Shown: positions 25,083 to 34,111, counted from the stretch's first letter. The stretch: DNA of 43,746 bases from FEN-1191 sp964528845 (GCA_964528845.1 CAZGVE010000026.1:1-43746); one strand, 5' to 3'. Made by a program: numbers and translations. Notes: generated from the sequence alone by a model not told the origin.

Positions 25083-25699
25083 TCACGACGGCCGGTACTG
25101 GCCCACGACCCGCTCGAAGAAGTCATAGATTCCCTTCGCCCNNNNNNNNNNNNNNNNNNNNNNNNNNNNNNNNNNNNNNNNNNNNNNNNNNNNNNNNNNN
25201 NNNNNNNNNNNNNNNNNNNNNNNNNNNNNNNNNNNNNNNNNGACGGCCGGTACTGGCCCACGACCCGCTCGAAGAAGTCATAGATTCCCTTCGCCCCCAT
25301 GCGGCGAGCATTCGCGAGTTCGCCGCCACGGGTCGAATACAGCAGCTGATCCTCCGGTGTGACCACGACCGCGGCCGGTATGCCCTTGGCGATGGGATTG
25401 CCATAGCGCTGTGCGAGATCCAGGTTCCTGTTGAAGTTACCGACGTCGATCTTGACTACGACGAATCGTGAATCGAGCAGCGGTGCGCTCGAGCCTCGCA
25501 TCGCCTTGTCGAGCTCGCGGCAGTCTTCGCACCAGTTGGCGCCGAACACGACCAGCACGTACTTGCCTTCGCTCTTCGCTTCCGCGACCGCACCGTCGAG
25601 CGCGGCATGCGCGTTGGCGGCGGGATCGTACGGCGGCGGCGCCGCGGATGCCGCGACGCCAGCCCCGAGCAGGTAGAACAGACCGATCAGGCTCTTCAT
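25083..25699 (-). CDS. Secreted thioredoxin-like protein (interrupted by an assembly gap)
   Basis: When the duplicate contig end and Ns (25142-25296) are collapsed, the gene encodes about 153 residues ending QYRPS and TGA at 25083. A signal peptide (MKSLIGLFYLLGAGVAASA) is followed by VLVVFGANWCEDCRELDKAM with the redox motif Cys-Glu-Asp-Cys and the family's cis-Pro region (GIPAAVVV). It is a periplasmic thiol protein of the thioredoxin fold, possibly for reduction of metal-binding cysteines or electron transfer to a partner. It is the last gene of the copper-type group, 28 bases after the Cys-rich barrel-like gene. The ATG at 25699 was chosen because the signal peptide starts there; the frame is open to 25714. 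Confidence 0.8.
25087..25141. repeat. Left copy of a 55-base duplicated contig end
   Basis: These 55 bases are identical to 25242-25296 across the N gap. They hold the last codons of the thioredoxin-like gene. Length and position fit the overlap of two contig ends from a k-mer assembler and not a biological repeat. Confidence 0.9.
25142..25241. other. Scaffold gap of 100 N, probably artificial
   Basis: Exactly 100 undetermined bases join two contig ends. Because the 55 bases on the left recur directly on the right, removing one copy and the Ns restores a continuous reading frame with a stop codon. The true missing length is then probably zero. Confidence 0.9.
25242..25296. repeat. Right copy of the 55-base duplicated contig end
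   Basis: This is identical to 25087-25141. It continues without a break into the body of the thioredoxin-like gene, so it is the genuine location of this part of the gene. Confidence 0.9.
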
Positions 25700-25727
25700 G
25701 GCTCGACTCCTCACGCGGACCGCGCGC

Positions 25728-26732
25728 CTACCAGTGGTAGCTCAGCATGAGCTTGACGAGGACCGGCGCGACCAGCTGGCCCTGGTTGCCCTCGGTGTCC
25801 ACCGACGGGGCAGCATTGGCGTAATGGTAAAGCCGAAACTCGGCGTCAGCATAGAGCTTCCAGGCACCGAGATTGGCTTCGACCCCCGGGGACAGCAGCA
25901 GCCGGCGATAGCCGCTGTTGTACGGATCGGAATTCTCACCACTATCGTGCAGGCGATCCGAGCCAATCAGCTGCACGAGCGCAGCGAGCGTGCCGTCCTG
26001 GCCCAGCGGAATGCCGTCATACAGCGCGCCGACCGCAGCGTCGAGCTCATTGCCGGGCCGATAGCCCTCGCGCGAGTTGAAGGCCCGATCCAGCAGGACC
26101 TCGGCGAACCACTTCAGCTGCGGACTGTGGCCGATCGACCCGATGTGATAGCCGCCCAGCAGCAGATCGGTGGTGCCAGTACCGATCGACGTATCGCGGT
26201 CAAAATTGCCATACGTCCAGTCACCGGTCGGAAGTTTCAGTCCGAAGGTAATCCCCGTGGACAGATCGGAGGAAAAGCCTGAGTAGCGGCCCTCGATCCT
26301 GATGTCACCGAGCGCGCTGTGCCGGAAACTCATCACGTCCGGGGCATCGGAAGTGCCGGTATCGGTGCGGAAGATGCGATCCCAGTACGGAACCTTGAGT
26401 GATGCGCCCCAGCTGGCGTTGAACTGGTAGTCGATGCCGGTGCCGCCGAAGTGGGTCTGGATCTCCTGGTCCGGATTGAGCGCCGCGCTGGCCGCGTGTG
26501 CACCTACCCAGTTCTGACCCTGGCTCATGTAGTCATCTTCAATGTAGACGCTGCCCGCCCCGACGTGGGTCGGAAGCATGCTGACGGTTCCCACGTCGAA
26601 GACGCCGCAGCCGCAGGCGCAGGCGCAGGACAGGGCCGGCGCCAGCGCAAGCGCAAGCGAGAGGCCCAGCAACGCGCGCAGGCCATTGGAAATGACGACG
26701 GCACGGCCGTCGCGCGGAATGATAGTGATCAT
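25728..26732 (-). CDS. Cys-rich exported beta-barrel-like protein of a copper-type group
   Basis: The product is a 334-residue exported protein. The signal region (LRALLGLSLALALAPALS) runs into an unusual cluster, CACACGCGVFDVGT, with four cysteines in seven residues and at the mature N-terminus. The rest alternates strands with aromatic ends (SLKVPYWDRIFR, KLPTGDWTYGNFDRD) and finishes in MLSYHW, as outer membrane barrels do (last residue aromatic). Similar proteins are annotated as transporter-like or phenol-degradation-type barrels. The Cys cluster and the neighbours (PCu(A)C, DUF2946, thioredoxin) suggest metal handling at the outer membrane; this is inference. The ATG at 26732 has GGGAGA upstream with about seven bases of space, which decides the start; the frame is open to 26810. 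Confidence 0.65.
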   Translation of the reverse strand: MITIIPRDGRAVVISNGLRALLGLSLALALAPALSCACACGCGVFDVGTVSMLPTHVGAGSVYIEDDYMSQGQNWVGAHAASAALNPDQEIQTHFGGTGIDYQFNASWGASLKVPYWDRIFRTDTGTSDAPDVMSFRHSALGDIRIEGRYSGFSSDLSTGITFGLKLPTGDWTYGNFDRDTSIGTGTTDLLLGGYHIGSIGHSPQLKWFAEVLLDRAFNSREGYRPGNELDAAVGALYDGIPLGQDGTLAALVQLIGSDRLHDSGENSDPYNSGYRRLLLSPGVEANLGAWKLYADAEFRLYHYANAAPSVDTEGNQGQLVAPVLVKLMLSYHW

Positions 26733-26836
26733 CTGAAGTCTCCCGGAATGATCCGTTGGATTCCCTGACGCAGCACTTCGATGGCCGCAAGGCCAGTCGC
26801 AGCGCACCAACGACGCTCAATGATCTGAGCGGGAGG

Positions 26837-27292
26837 TCAGGTCCGGACGGGAGGGCCGCGTGGCAGCTGGGCACGCGCCGCGATTTGAAGGGCGGTGACC
26901 TGCGCCACCATGGCGGCCGGCTCCACTGGGCGAGTGAGGCGCAGAGATGGCGCTGCCCACACCGCCATCGCCGCCAGTGCGGGACCCGCCCCGTAGGGGC
27001 AGGTGACGTGGTCCTGATGCGGTGCACCCCTGCCCTCGTCTGGGTGCATTGGCATGGGCTTGTCCATGGGCATGTCCATGGGCATATCCATGGGCACATC
27101 CACGCTCATGTCCGACGAGCCGTGCATCGCCGTCCCGGGCACCGGCGCGAAGCCCTCGCACAGCATCAGGCTGACATGGTGGCCCGGACCGAACATCGGC
27201 ATGAAGCCGATCGGAATGAGCGAGCGCAACAGGAATCCGGGCAGCACGATCGCCACCCAGCACAGCGCACCCTTTCGCAAACGTATGATCAA
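26837..27292 (-). CDS. DUF2946-like protein with Met/His-rich segment
   Basis: The product is about 151 residues. A first membrane helix (LCWVAIVLPGFLLRSLIP) leads into IGFMPMF, the family's GFMP signature, and LMLCEG. The middle is a Met/Asp/His-rich stretch (VDVPMDMPMDMPMDKPMPMH) that could bind copper. A Cys and a second hydrophobic part (CPYGAGPALAAMAVWAA) follow. No ATG lies in front of the first helix; the best start is TTG 27292, 17 bases after the stop of the PCu(A)C gene, but the site has only a poor ribosome signal. The frame is open to 27442. DUF2946 has no proven function but often occurs next to copper genes. Confidence 0.6.
   Translation of the reverse strand: MIIRLRKGALCWVAIVLPGFLLRSLIPIGFMPMFGPGHHVSLMLCEGFAPVPGTAMHGSSDMSVDVPMDMPMDMPMDKPMPMHPDEGRGAPHQDHVTCPYGAGPALAAMAVWAAPSLRLTRPVEPAAMVAQVTALQIAARAQLPRGPPVRT
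27051..27110. repeat. Imperfect 12-base tandem repeats in the DUF2946 gene
   Basis: About five copies of a CCATGGGCATGT-like unit lie in a row (clearest at 27063-27098). In the - strand frame they encode the repeating MDMP stretch. The period of 12 is a multiple of three, so copy number can change without a frameshift. Confidence 0.8.
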
Positions 27293-27308
27293 TGTCGCAG
27301 GCGTCCGA

Positions 27309-27800
27309 TCAATGTGGCATCCCAGGCATCCCGCCCATCGCGTGCGCAGCCTCCGGCGCGGCGGCACCCGCGCTGCGCACTTCGAAGGACACCAGCAGCG
27401 AACTGGCGTCGGCGAAACGCAGCGTGATGGGTACGCGATCACCCGGTTGCAGCGTGCGCGTCGGCTGCATCAGCATGATGTGGTAGCCCCCCGGCGCAAA
27501 GCGCAGGCTGCCCTGCGCTGCCACGGTCAGCCGGTCCACCGCGCTCATCTCGGTGCTGCCATTCATGGTCCTCGTCTGGTGAAAGCTTACGGCCCCAAAA
27601 TCCGGGCTCGAGGCACCGACCAGCACCTCTGGGGTTCTACCGGAATTGGTCAGCGTCAGATAGGCGCCACTGGGAATATTGGCCGGCAGCCAGCGGATCC
27701 AGGCGTCGCTAGCCTGGACTGACGGCGAGGGGTCCGCCGCGAAGCTGAAAGTGCTCATCAGCGCGCACAGGGCTGCGCGGAGGAACAGGAACGGTCTCAT
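27309..27800 (-). CDS. PCu(A)C family periplasmic copper chaperone
   Basis: The product is a 163-residue exported protein. A signal peptide (MRPFLFLRAALCALMSTFSFA) precedes a cupredoxin-like fold. The copper motif of the family (H-M-x-M-x-HxM type) is seen as SFHQTRTMNGSTEM followed, after 20-odd residues, by GGYHIMLMQP. The end GGMPGMPH adds Met and His ligands. Such proteins carry Cu(I) in the periplasm, for example to cytochrome oxidase assembly. ATG 27800 follows GGGAGA at five bases. It lies between two DUF2946 genes. Confidence 0.88.
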   Translation of the reverse strand: MRPFLFLRAALCALMSTFSFAADPSPSVQASDAWIRWLPANIPSGAYLTLTNSGRTPEVLVGASSPDFGAVSFHQTRTMNGSTEMSAVDRLTVAAQGSLRFAPGGYHIMLMQPTRTLQPGDRVPITLRFADASSLLVSFEVRSAGAAAPEAAHAMGGMPGMPH

Positions 27801-27872
27801 GGCGGTCTCCCACAATCGCCTATGGAAATGGCGCTACGCACGGTGGCGCAGCTCCGTCCGAATCAGATCAGC

Positions 27873-28247
27873 TCAGGCGGGGCGAGGAGGTCCGCGGGCC
27901 GGATGGGCGCGATCGTACCTGCGTGCAATACGCAGGGTCTCGAATCCGATCGTCGGTGCGACCACGATCATTGCTGCCATTGGCAGCGCCGCGGTAGCTG
28001 GAATCAGCCCGGCGCTCGGGGCCGCCCCGAACGGACAGGGCTCGTTCTGCGACGCGCCGTGCGGGTGAGGCACCGGCGCTGTCGTGTCCATCCGGGCCAG
28101 ATACCCGGCGCGACACAGCTCGAGCGTCAACGGCCGATCGGCAGATGGCATGAAGCCCGATGGAATCAATGCACGGAACCCTGAGATCACGAGCAGGATG
28201 GCCGTGATCCACGGATTCGGTGTGCGGCGGAACAGCACTAGGCGCAT
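27873..28247 (-). CDS. DUF2946 family protein
   Basis: The product is a 124-residue membrane-associated protein. The N-terminal helix (NPWITAILLVISGFRALIP) leads to the family signature SGFMPSAD and then LELCRAGY; His, Cys and Pro residues (PHPHG, NEPCPFGAAP) follow, and a second helix (AALPMAAMIVVAPTIG). The family is found with copper-responsive genes but its role is not settled. It is the first gene of the copper-type group, 54 bases downstream of the RND outer membrane gene on the same strand, so it may be the tail of that operon. The start is an ATG and fits the family length. Confidence 0.75.
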   Translation of the reverse strand: MRLVLFRRTPNPWITAILLVISGFRALIPSGFMPSADRPLTLELCRAGYLARMDTTAPVPHPHGASQNEPCPFGAAPSAGLIPATAALPMAAMIVVAPTIGFETLRIARRYDRAHPARGPPRPA

Positions 28248-28301
28248 GGGCCTGCGTAAGGCTAGGAGACCGCCGGAGTGTAGCGCCGGGATCGCCGGCC
28301 G

Positions 28302-29786
28302 TCACTCGCTGGACGCGGGTTCGCGTCGGGTCGATGCGGGCCACCACTCGAGCGTGCCAGCCGCAGGTGGGTCACCCATCGACACGAACAGCGCGGCCGT
28401 ATCAGCCAATCGGGCGGCACGCGCGCGGATGCTCTGGATCCGGGCGATCTGGTATTGCCCTTCCGCGATCAGGCTCGCATAGCGCGGCGTGCCGCCGAGC
28501 GCGACGCGCGCCTCGCTATCCCGCTGCGCCTGCTCCAACGCCTGCGCGACGCGTTCCGCCTGGGCTACTGACTCGGCATCCTGCTCGAGTGCGACCAGGG
28601 TGTCGGCGACGTTCTGGAAAGCGGCCAGGACCGTCTGCCGGTACTGCGCCACGGCGACATCGTGCAGCGCCTCGTACTGGTGTTTGCGTGCTAGCAGTGC
28701 GCCGCCGTTGAACAGCGGCGCCGTAAGGTTGGCGCCCACGTTCCAGATCGTGCCGGCCGGCGATGCGAAAGTTGACCAGTCGAAGCCGCCCCGGCCGTAG
28801 GCCGCGGTCAGCTTCAGCGTCGGAAACATCGACGCCGTGGCGGCACCGGCCTCGTCCGCGCTCACGCGCACTGCCGCTTCCGCCGCCCGGATGTCGGGCC
28901 GCTGGTGCAGCAGCTCGGAGGGTACCGCCACCGGCACGCTGGTCGGCAACTGCAGCGCCTCGAGCGGCAGCGGCTCGGGAGCCCGATCAGGCGCGCGGCC
29001 GAGCAGCACGGCCTGCGCGTGCCGCACGACCAGCAGCTGCGTACGTAGCGGCGGCAGGCCCGCCGCGTCCGCCGCGGCCTGCTGCTGGGCGGCCAGAGCG
29101 TCATCGTGCGAGGCGCTTCCGAGTCGCCAGCGCGCCTGCATCTGAACGGCCCGCCGTTCGCTCACCGCGACCAGACGCTGCTGCGCATCGAGCTGCTGCT
29201 GGAGCGATGCGGCGTTGATCGTCGCCTGCACGATGTTGGCGGCCAGAGCGCTGCGTGTCGATTCGAGTTCATAGGCCTGCTGCTGGACCTGCCGGGCGAG
29301 TGCCCGATCCGCCAGGAACGCCGTGCCGAAGAAATCAAAGGTATACGAGGCCGTGACGTCCGCGATGAAAACGTTCTCGAGGAAGGTGGGCTGCGGCAGG
29401 AACGGCAGCCCGAGCGTGCGTTCACGCGTCGGACTGGCCTCGAGCTTGATGGAGGGCAGCAGATTCGCACCGACCTCCGAGCGCAGCTGCTCGCGCGCCG
29501 CACGCAGCGCGCCGCGCGCGGCGGCCAGCGAAGGGCTGCGCTGCAGCCCCTCCTCGACCAGTGCATCGAGCGCCGTGGACTGGAACCCGGTCCACCACGC
29601 CGGCACGGGACGAGCGCCGACCGCGAGCTGCTGGGCAACACCCGCTGCGGATGGCAGCTGCGCGCCCTGGGTCGCGGCCGCATAGTGCGGTGGCGAGGGC
29701 ATCGTCGGCGGGTCGCGCGGCGGCCCGAAGGCGGTACACCCGAAAAGGCTCAGCGGCAACGCCACGTACGGCAGGGTTCGTTTCAT
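28302..29786 (-). CDS. Outer membrane efflux lipoprotein, NodT/TolC family
   Basis: The product is a 494-residue outer membrane factor of a tripartite pump. The lipoprotein signal (MKRTLPYVALPLSLFGCTAF) has its Cys at about residue 17. Two OEP repeats follow: a long coiled-coil helical hairpin with many Gln/Ala/Leu heptads (VQQQAYELESTRSALAANIV), a LGRAPD loop, PSELLHQRPDIRAAEAAVR and later a second hairpin. The RPDIRAAE motif is highly characteristic. It overlaps the RND gene as ATGA and completes the pump genes. The frame is open 15 codons further upstream. Confidence 0.9.
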   Translation of the reverse strand: MKRTLPYVALPLSLFGCTAFGPPRDPPTMPSPPHYAAATQGAQLPSAAGVAQQLAVGARPVPAWWTGFQSTALDALVEEGLQRSPSLAAARGALRAAREQLRSEVGANLLPSIKLEASPTRERTLGLPFLPQPTFLENVFIADVTASYTFDFFGTAFLADRALARQVQQQAYELESTRSALAANIVQATINAASLQQQLDAQQRLVAVSERRAVQMQARWRLGSASHDDALAAQQQAAADAAGLPPLRTQLLVVRHAQAVLLGRAPDRAPEPLPLEALQLPTSVPVAVPSELLHQRPDIRAAEAAVRVSADEAGAATASMFPTLKLTAAYGRGGFDWSTFASPAGTIWNVGANLTAPLFNGGALLARKHQYEALHDVAVAQYRQTVLAAFQNVADTLVALEQDAESVAQAERVAQALEQAQRDSEARVALGGTPRYASLIAEGQYQIARIQSIRARAARLADTAALFVSMGDPPAAGTLEWWPASTRREPASSE

Positions 29787-32700
29787 GCGGCTACTCCCGG
29801 TGCCGACTCGTCCCGCCGGACGCGAAACCACAGCGCATACAGTGCGGGCAGATAGAACAGCGTCAGTACGGTCGCGACCGTGATGCCGCCCATCAGTGCC
29901 GTGGCCATCGGTCCAAAGAAGTTGCTGCGCAACAGCGGTATCAGTGCGAGCACCGCGGCGGCGGCCGTCAGTGTGATGGGCCGGAAACGCCGCACGGTCG
30001 CGCCGACGACCGCCTCGAAGCGGCTGTGTCCGGCATCGATGTCGCGTTCGATCTGATCGATCAGGATCACGGAGTTGCGCATGATGATGCCGAACATCGC
30101 AATCACTCCGAGCAGTGCGACGAAGCCGAACGGCTTGCCGAACAGCAGCAGCGCCAGTACCACGCCGATCAGCCCCAGCGGCGCGGTCAGCACCACCATC
30201 AGCACGCGGCTGATGCTCTGCAGCTGCACCATCAGCAGCACCAGCACCGCCACGGCGAGCAGTGGCATCTGCGCATTGATCGAACCTTGAGCCTTCGCGT
30301 TCTCCTCCACCGCCCCGCCAATCTCGATCCGGTACCCGACCGGCAGGCGCGCCCGCAGTGGCCCGAGGGCGCGGTTCACCTGCGTCGTGACGTCGATGCC
30401 CTGCGCGCCCGGAAGCACGTCGGACTGCACCGTGATGGTCGGCTGCCGATCCCGCTCCCAGACCACGCCGTACTCCATTCCGTAGCTGAAGCGACCCAGG
30501 GCGGACAGCGGCACCGCGACGCCATTGGCCGTCGGGATACCTAAGCGTTCGATGCCGGCGGGATCGATGCGCTGCGGTTCGGGCGCGCGCAGATCGACGC
30601 TGATGAGCTGATCGCGCTCCCGCAGCTGCGTGATCGTGAATCCGCTCAAGGACATCTGCAGATAGTTCGCGATGTCCTTCGATGACAGGTTCAGCTGCCG
30701 TGCCCGCTGCTGGTCGACCTCGAAATGCACCGAGCGCTCGGCCGGCTCGTCCCAGTCGAACTGCACGCTGCTCGCCTGCGGACTGCTGCGCATCACGCGC
30801 GCGACTTCGCCGGCGAGCGCCTGCACGGTAGCGATTTCGGGGCCGCTGACCCGGAACTGCACCGGGAATCCCACCGGTGGCCCGTTCTCCAGACGCGTGA
30901 TACGCGTGCGTATCGGCGCGTACTCCCGCGACAGCACCGGCCGCAGATCATGCGCCAGGGTCTCGCGATCCTGCACGCTGCGCGCCGTGATCACGAACTG
31001 CGCGAAGTTGGGCGCCTCGAGCTGCTGGTCCAGCGGCAGGTAGAAACGTGGCGCACCGGAGCCCACGAAATCGACGTAGTGATCGATCTGCGTCCGGTGC
31101 GCGAGCGTGGCTTCGAAGCGTTGCGCCTCGCGCAATGTCGCGGCATACGAGGCGCCCTCCGGCAGGCGCAGATCGACCAGCAGTTCCGGCCGGTCCGAAC
31201 TCGGGAAGAACTGCTGCGGCACCAGTGCGAACCCGGCCAGGCCCAGCGCGAACAGCGCCAGTGCCACCAGGAGCACCAGGCGTCGCCGATCCACGCACCA
31301 GCCGATCCAGCCGCGCAGGCGGCGATAGAACGCCGTGTCGTAGATATCGGCGTGCAGCTGCTCCGCGGGTCGTTCGGTAAGCAGGTGGAAGCCCAGCAGT
31401 GGAATCACGATGACCGCGGCGAGCCAGGACAGCAGCAGCGCGATCGCCGAGACCTCGAAGATCGAGCGCGTGTATTCGCCGGTGGCTGACTGCGCGAGCG
31501 CAATCGGCAGGAACCCCGCCACGGTCACGAGCGTTCCGGTCAGCATCGGGAACGCGGTACTGGTATAGGCGAAAGCGGCCGCCTGCAGTCGGCTGTAGCC
31601 CTGCTCGAGCTTCACGGCCATGGTCTCGACCGAAATGATCGCATCGTCCACCAGCAGCCCCAGCGCCAGGATCAGCGTACCGAGCGAGACCTTGTGCAGA
31701 CCGATGTGAAACAGGTTCATGCCGAGCGCCGTCGCCGCCAGCACCAGCGGGATCGAGATCACCACCACCATGCCGGTGCGGACCCCGAGGCTGAGCAGGC
31801 TGACGGCGAATACGATGCCGATCGCTTCGGCAACCGCTTCCATGAAGTCGTCGACCGAGCGCGCGACCGCCTGCGGCATGCTCGCGATCTGTTCGAGCTT
31901 CAGCCCGGCCGGCAGCCCAGCGCGCAGTCGCGCGGTCTCGACATTCAGCCGCTTGCCGAGCGCGATCACGTCGCCCGATGGCGTCATGGTCACACCGATC
32001 CCGAGCACGTTCTGGCCGCCGTAGCGCATCTGCTCGACCGGCGGGTCGACGTAGCCACGACGGATCGTCGCGATGTCCCCGAGCCGCAGCAGGTGGCCGT
32101 TGACCCGCAGCAGGGTGTCGGCGAGCTGCGCGGCATCCTGGTACTGCCCGCTCAGGCGGGTCCAGACCCGGTCATCCGCGGTAGTGAATACGCCGGCGCC
32201 GGTGACGGCATTCTGCGCGCCGACCGCATCGGCGATCTGCTGCGGGGAGAGCGCGAGCTTCGCTAACTGGGCGGGATCGATCTCCACATGGATGCGCTGT
32301 TCCTGGTCGGCCAGGAAATCGACCTTGCTGACGTCCTGCACGCGCAGCAGCTCGGTGCGCAGGCGCTCGGCGTAGTCATGCAGCTGCGCGGGCGAGAAGC
32401 CGTCACCCGAGAGGGCGTAGATGTTGGTATAGGTGTCGCCGAATTCGTCGTTGAAATAGGGTCCCTGCACCCCCGCCGGTAGCGTCCCGGCGATGTCGCC
32501 AACCTTCTTGCGCACCTGGTACCACGTGTCGGGCACCGTCGCGGGCGGAGCCGAGTCCTTGATGTTGAAGAACAGCGTCGCCTCGCCAGGCCGCGAATAG
32601 CTGCGCAGGAAATCGACTCCGGGAGTTTCCTGCAGCTTGCGCGCGATCCGGTCCGTGACCTCCTCCTGGACCTGACGCGCGGTGGCGCCCGGCCATATCG

Positions 32701-32878
32701 CGCGCACCACCATGACCTTGAACGTGAAAGGAGGATCCTCGGACTGCGCGAGCGCGCCATAGGAGAGCACGCCCGCTGCGGTGATCAGCGCCAGCAGGAA
32801 GGTCACGAGCGCGCGGTGCCGCAGCGCCCAGCTCGAGAGGTTGAAGCGATGGTCCGCTGGCGGCGGCGCCACGCTCAC
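29783..32878 (-). CDS. RND efflux transporter inner membrane permease
   Basis: The product is a 1031-residue proton-driven pump of the HAE-type RND family, with 12 membrane helices and two large periplasmic loops. The first loop starts DPPFTFKVMVVRAIWPGATARQVQ and the proton-relay helix reads GLLVDDAIISVE, both typical. The second half repeats the fold with FGIIMRNSVILIDQIERD, matching the fourth-helix position of the second repeat. Sequence style is closest to TriC/MuxB-like pumps, but the substrate cannot be predicted. The start is GTG at 32878, overlapping the adaptor's stop as GTGA. The adaptor, outer membrane factor and TetR regulator are adjacent. Confidence 0.95.
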   Translation of the reverse strand: MSVAPPPADHRFNLSSWALRHRALVTFLLALITAAGVLSYGALAQSEDPPFTFKVMVVRAIWPGATARQVQEEVTDRIARKLQETPGVDFLRSYSRPGEATLFFNIKDSAPPATVPDTWYQVRKKVGDIAGTLPAGVQGPYFNDEFGDTYTNIYALSGDGFSPAQLHDYAERLRTELLRVQDVSKVDFLADQEQRIHVEIDPAQLAKLALSPQQIADAVGAQNAVTGAGVFTTADDRVWTRLSGQYQDAAQLADTLLRVNGHLLRLGDIATIRRGYVDPPVEQMRYGGQNVLGIGVTMTPSGDVIALGKRLNVETARLRAGLPAGLKLEQIASMPQAVARSVDDFMEAVAEAIGIVFAVSLLSLGVRTGMVVVISIPLVLAATALGMNLFHIGLHKVSLGTLILALGLLVDDAIISVETMAVKLEQGYSRLQAAAFAYTSTAFPMLTGTLVTVAGFLPIALAQSATGEYTRSIFEVSAIALLLSWLAAVIVIPLLGFHLLTERPAEQLHADIYDTAFYRRLRGWIGWCVDRRRLVLLVALALFALGLAGFALVPQQFFPSSDRPELLVDLRLPEGASYAATLREAQRFEATLAHRTQIDHYVDFVGSGAPRFYLPLDQQLEAPNFAQFVITARSVQDRETLAHDLRPVLSREYAPIRTRITRLENGPPVGFPVQFRVSGPEIATVQALAGEVARVMRSSPQASSVQFDWDEPAERSVHFEVDQQRARQLNLSSKDIANYLQMSLSGFTITQLRERDQLISVDLRAPEPQRIDPAGIERLGIPTANGVAVPLSALGRFSYGMEYGVVWERDRQPTITVQSDVLPGAQGIDVTTQVNRALGPLRARLPVGYRIEIGGAVEENAKAQGSINAQMPLLAVAVLVLLMVQLQSISRVLMVVLTAPLGLIGVVLALLLFGKPFGFVALLGVIAMFGIIMRNSVILIDQIERDIDAGHSRFEAVVGATVRRFRPITLTAAAAVLALIPLLRSNFFGPMATALMGGITVATVLTLFYLPALYALWFRVRRDESAPGVAA

Positions 32879-34044
32879 GGAGCGCCGTCCGCGTCGTACA
32901 GCGCGCGGGTCGGCTGCACGCGCTCGCCGGCATAGACCGTATGCACGCCGGCGGCCACGACGTTCTCGCCATCTCGCAGCCCACCGCTGATCAGTGCCGT
33001 GCGCTCCTCGTAGCGCTCGACCGTGACGGTGCGCAGTTCCAGTGTCGAATCCGGGGGTCGGACCACCCAGACCGCGGGCTGCCCGCCCTGGTGAAACAGC
33101 GCGGTCGCCGGCACGCTGAAGCGCGGTGCGGCGCCATCACCGGACGTCTCACCCAACGGCGCAAGGCTCGCCTCGCCGGTCATACCGAGCGCGGGCGCGC
33201 CGCCGGCAGGCAGCAGGGTGAGCTTGACCCGATAGGTACGGCTCTGCGGATCGGCCGCCGGCGCAATTTCCCGCACCCGCGCCGCAAAACTGCGCTGCGG
33301 CAATGCCGGGAACTGCAACGTGGCGCGCTGGCCGACGGCGATGCGCGCCAGATCGCTCCCGGCCGCATCGAGGTCCGCGTCCACGTCGCTGCTCCAGGCG
33401 AGTCCAAATACCGGCTGGCCGGCCGCCAGCACCGCTCCGGTATCCGCATTCTCGCTGGCAATGACGCCGTCATGATCGGCGAGCAGCGTCTGGTACTGCA
33501 GCGCGTCCTGCGCGAGCGCACGCTGCGCTGCCGCCTGCTCGCGCACCCCATGCGCCGCCGCGAAGGCGTCCTGGCTCTGCTCGAGCTGGTTGAGGGCGAT
33601 CAAGTCCTGCTCGGATTGCGCCTGGTCGCGCTCGAGCTGCGCGCGCGCGTACTGCAGCCGGTGCTGGGCGGCCTCCAGCGCCGCCTGCGCGCTCGCGAGC
33701 TGTGCGCGCGCGTCGGTCGCATCAAGCCGCGCGAGCACCTGTCCGGCACGGACGCGATCGCCGAGCCGCACCGCGCGTTCGATGAGCTTGCCGGCGACCC
33801 GGAACGACACCGCGTTCGCATAGCGCGCGCTCACCTCGACCGGATAGCGCAGGCTCCCCGCGGCCTCCGCTGCGGCCAGCGGATGCACCGCCAGTGCCAC
33901 GACCAGCGCCGGCGCGGGCGCGACGGCTTGCCGGGGCTGGCAGGCCGTGAGCAGCAGCGCCGCCGCTGCGGCCCGCAGCCCCGGAGCCATTGCTGCGCCG
34001 CGCCGCATCGTTTCCCGGACGGATGATGGCTTGCTGGTGTTCAC
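32875..34044 (-). CDS. RND periplasmic adaptor lipoprotein (HlyD/MFP family)
   Basis: The product is about 389 residues. A lipoprotein signal has AAAAALLLTACQP, a correct lipobox with Cys. Biotinyl-lipoyl-like halves are seen (SFRVAGKLIERAVRLGDRVR, then LARLDATD), followed by a coiled-coil hairpin (about 110-190) and beta-barrel parts (TGAVLAAGQPVFGLAW). The start is uncertain. GTG 34044 has GAGGGAG five bases before it; ATG 34008 gives a more usual 23-residue signal peptide; the frame is open to 34146. Together with the permease and outer membrane factor it forms one pump operon. Confidence 0.85.
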   Translation of the reverse strand: MNTSKPSSVRETMRRGAAMAPGLRAAAAALLLTACQPRQAVAPAPALVVALAVHPLAAAEAAGSLRYPVEVSARYANAVSFRVAGKLIERAVRLGDRVRAGQVLARLDATDARAQLASAQAALEAAQHRLQYARAQLERDQAQSEQDLIALNQLEQSQDAFAAAHGVREQAAAQRALAQDALQYQTLLADHDGVIASENADTGAVLAAGQPVFGLAWSSDVDADLDAAGSDLARIAVGQRATLQFPALPQRSFAARVREIAPAADPQSRTYRVKLTLLPAGGAPALGMTGEASLAPLGETSGDGAAPRFSVPATALFHQGGQPAVWVVRPPDSTLELRTVTVERYEERTALISGGLRDGENVVAAGVHTVYAGERVQPTRALYDADGAP

Positions 34045-34111
34045 GGTCACTCCCTCGGCGATACCGGCATTCGGCCCACGCCGCATGCTTCGCGTACTGT
34101 TTAGAACTCTA

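Noticed and set aside
24944..25714. A single - strand frame that runs through the N gap
   Set aside because: It joins two copies of the same 55-base end over undetermined bases. The true thioredoxin-like protein ends at 25083 after collapse.
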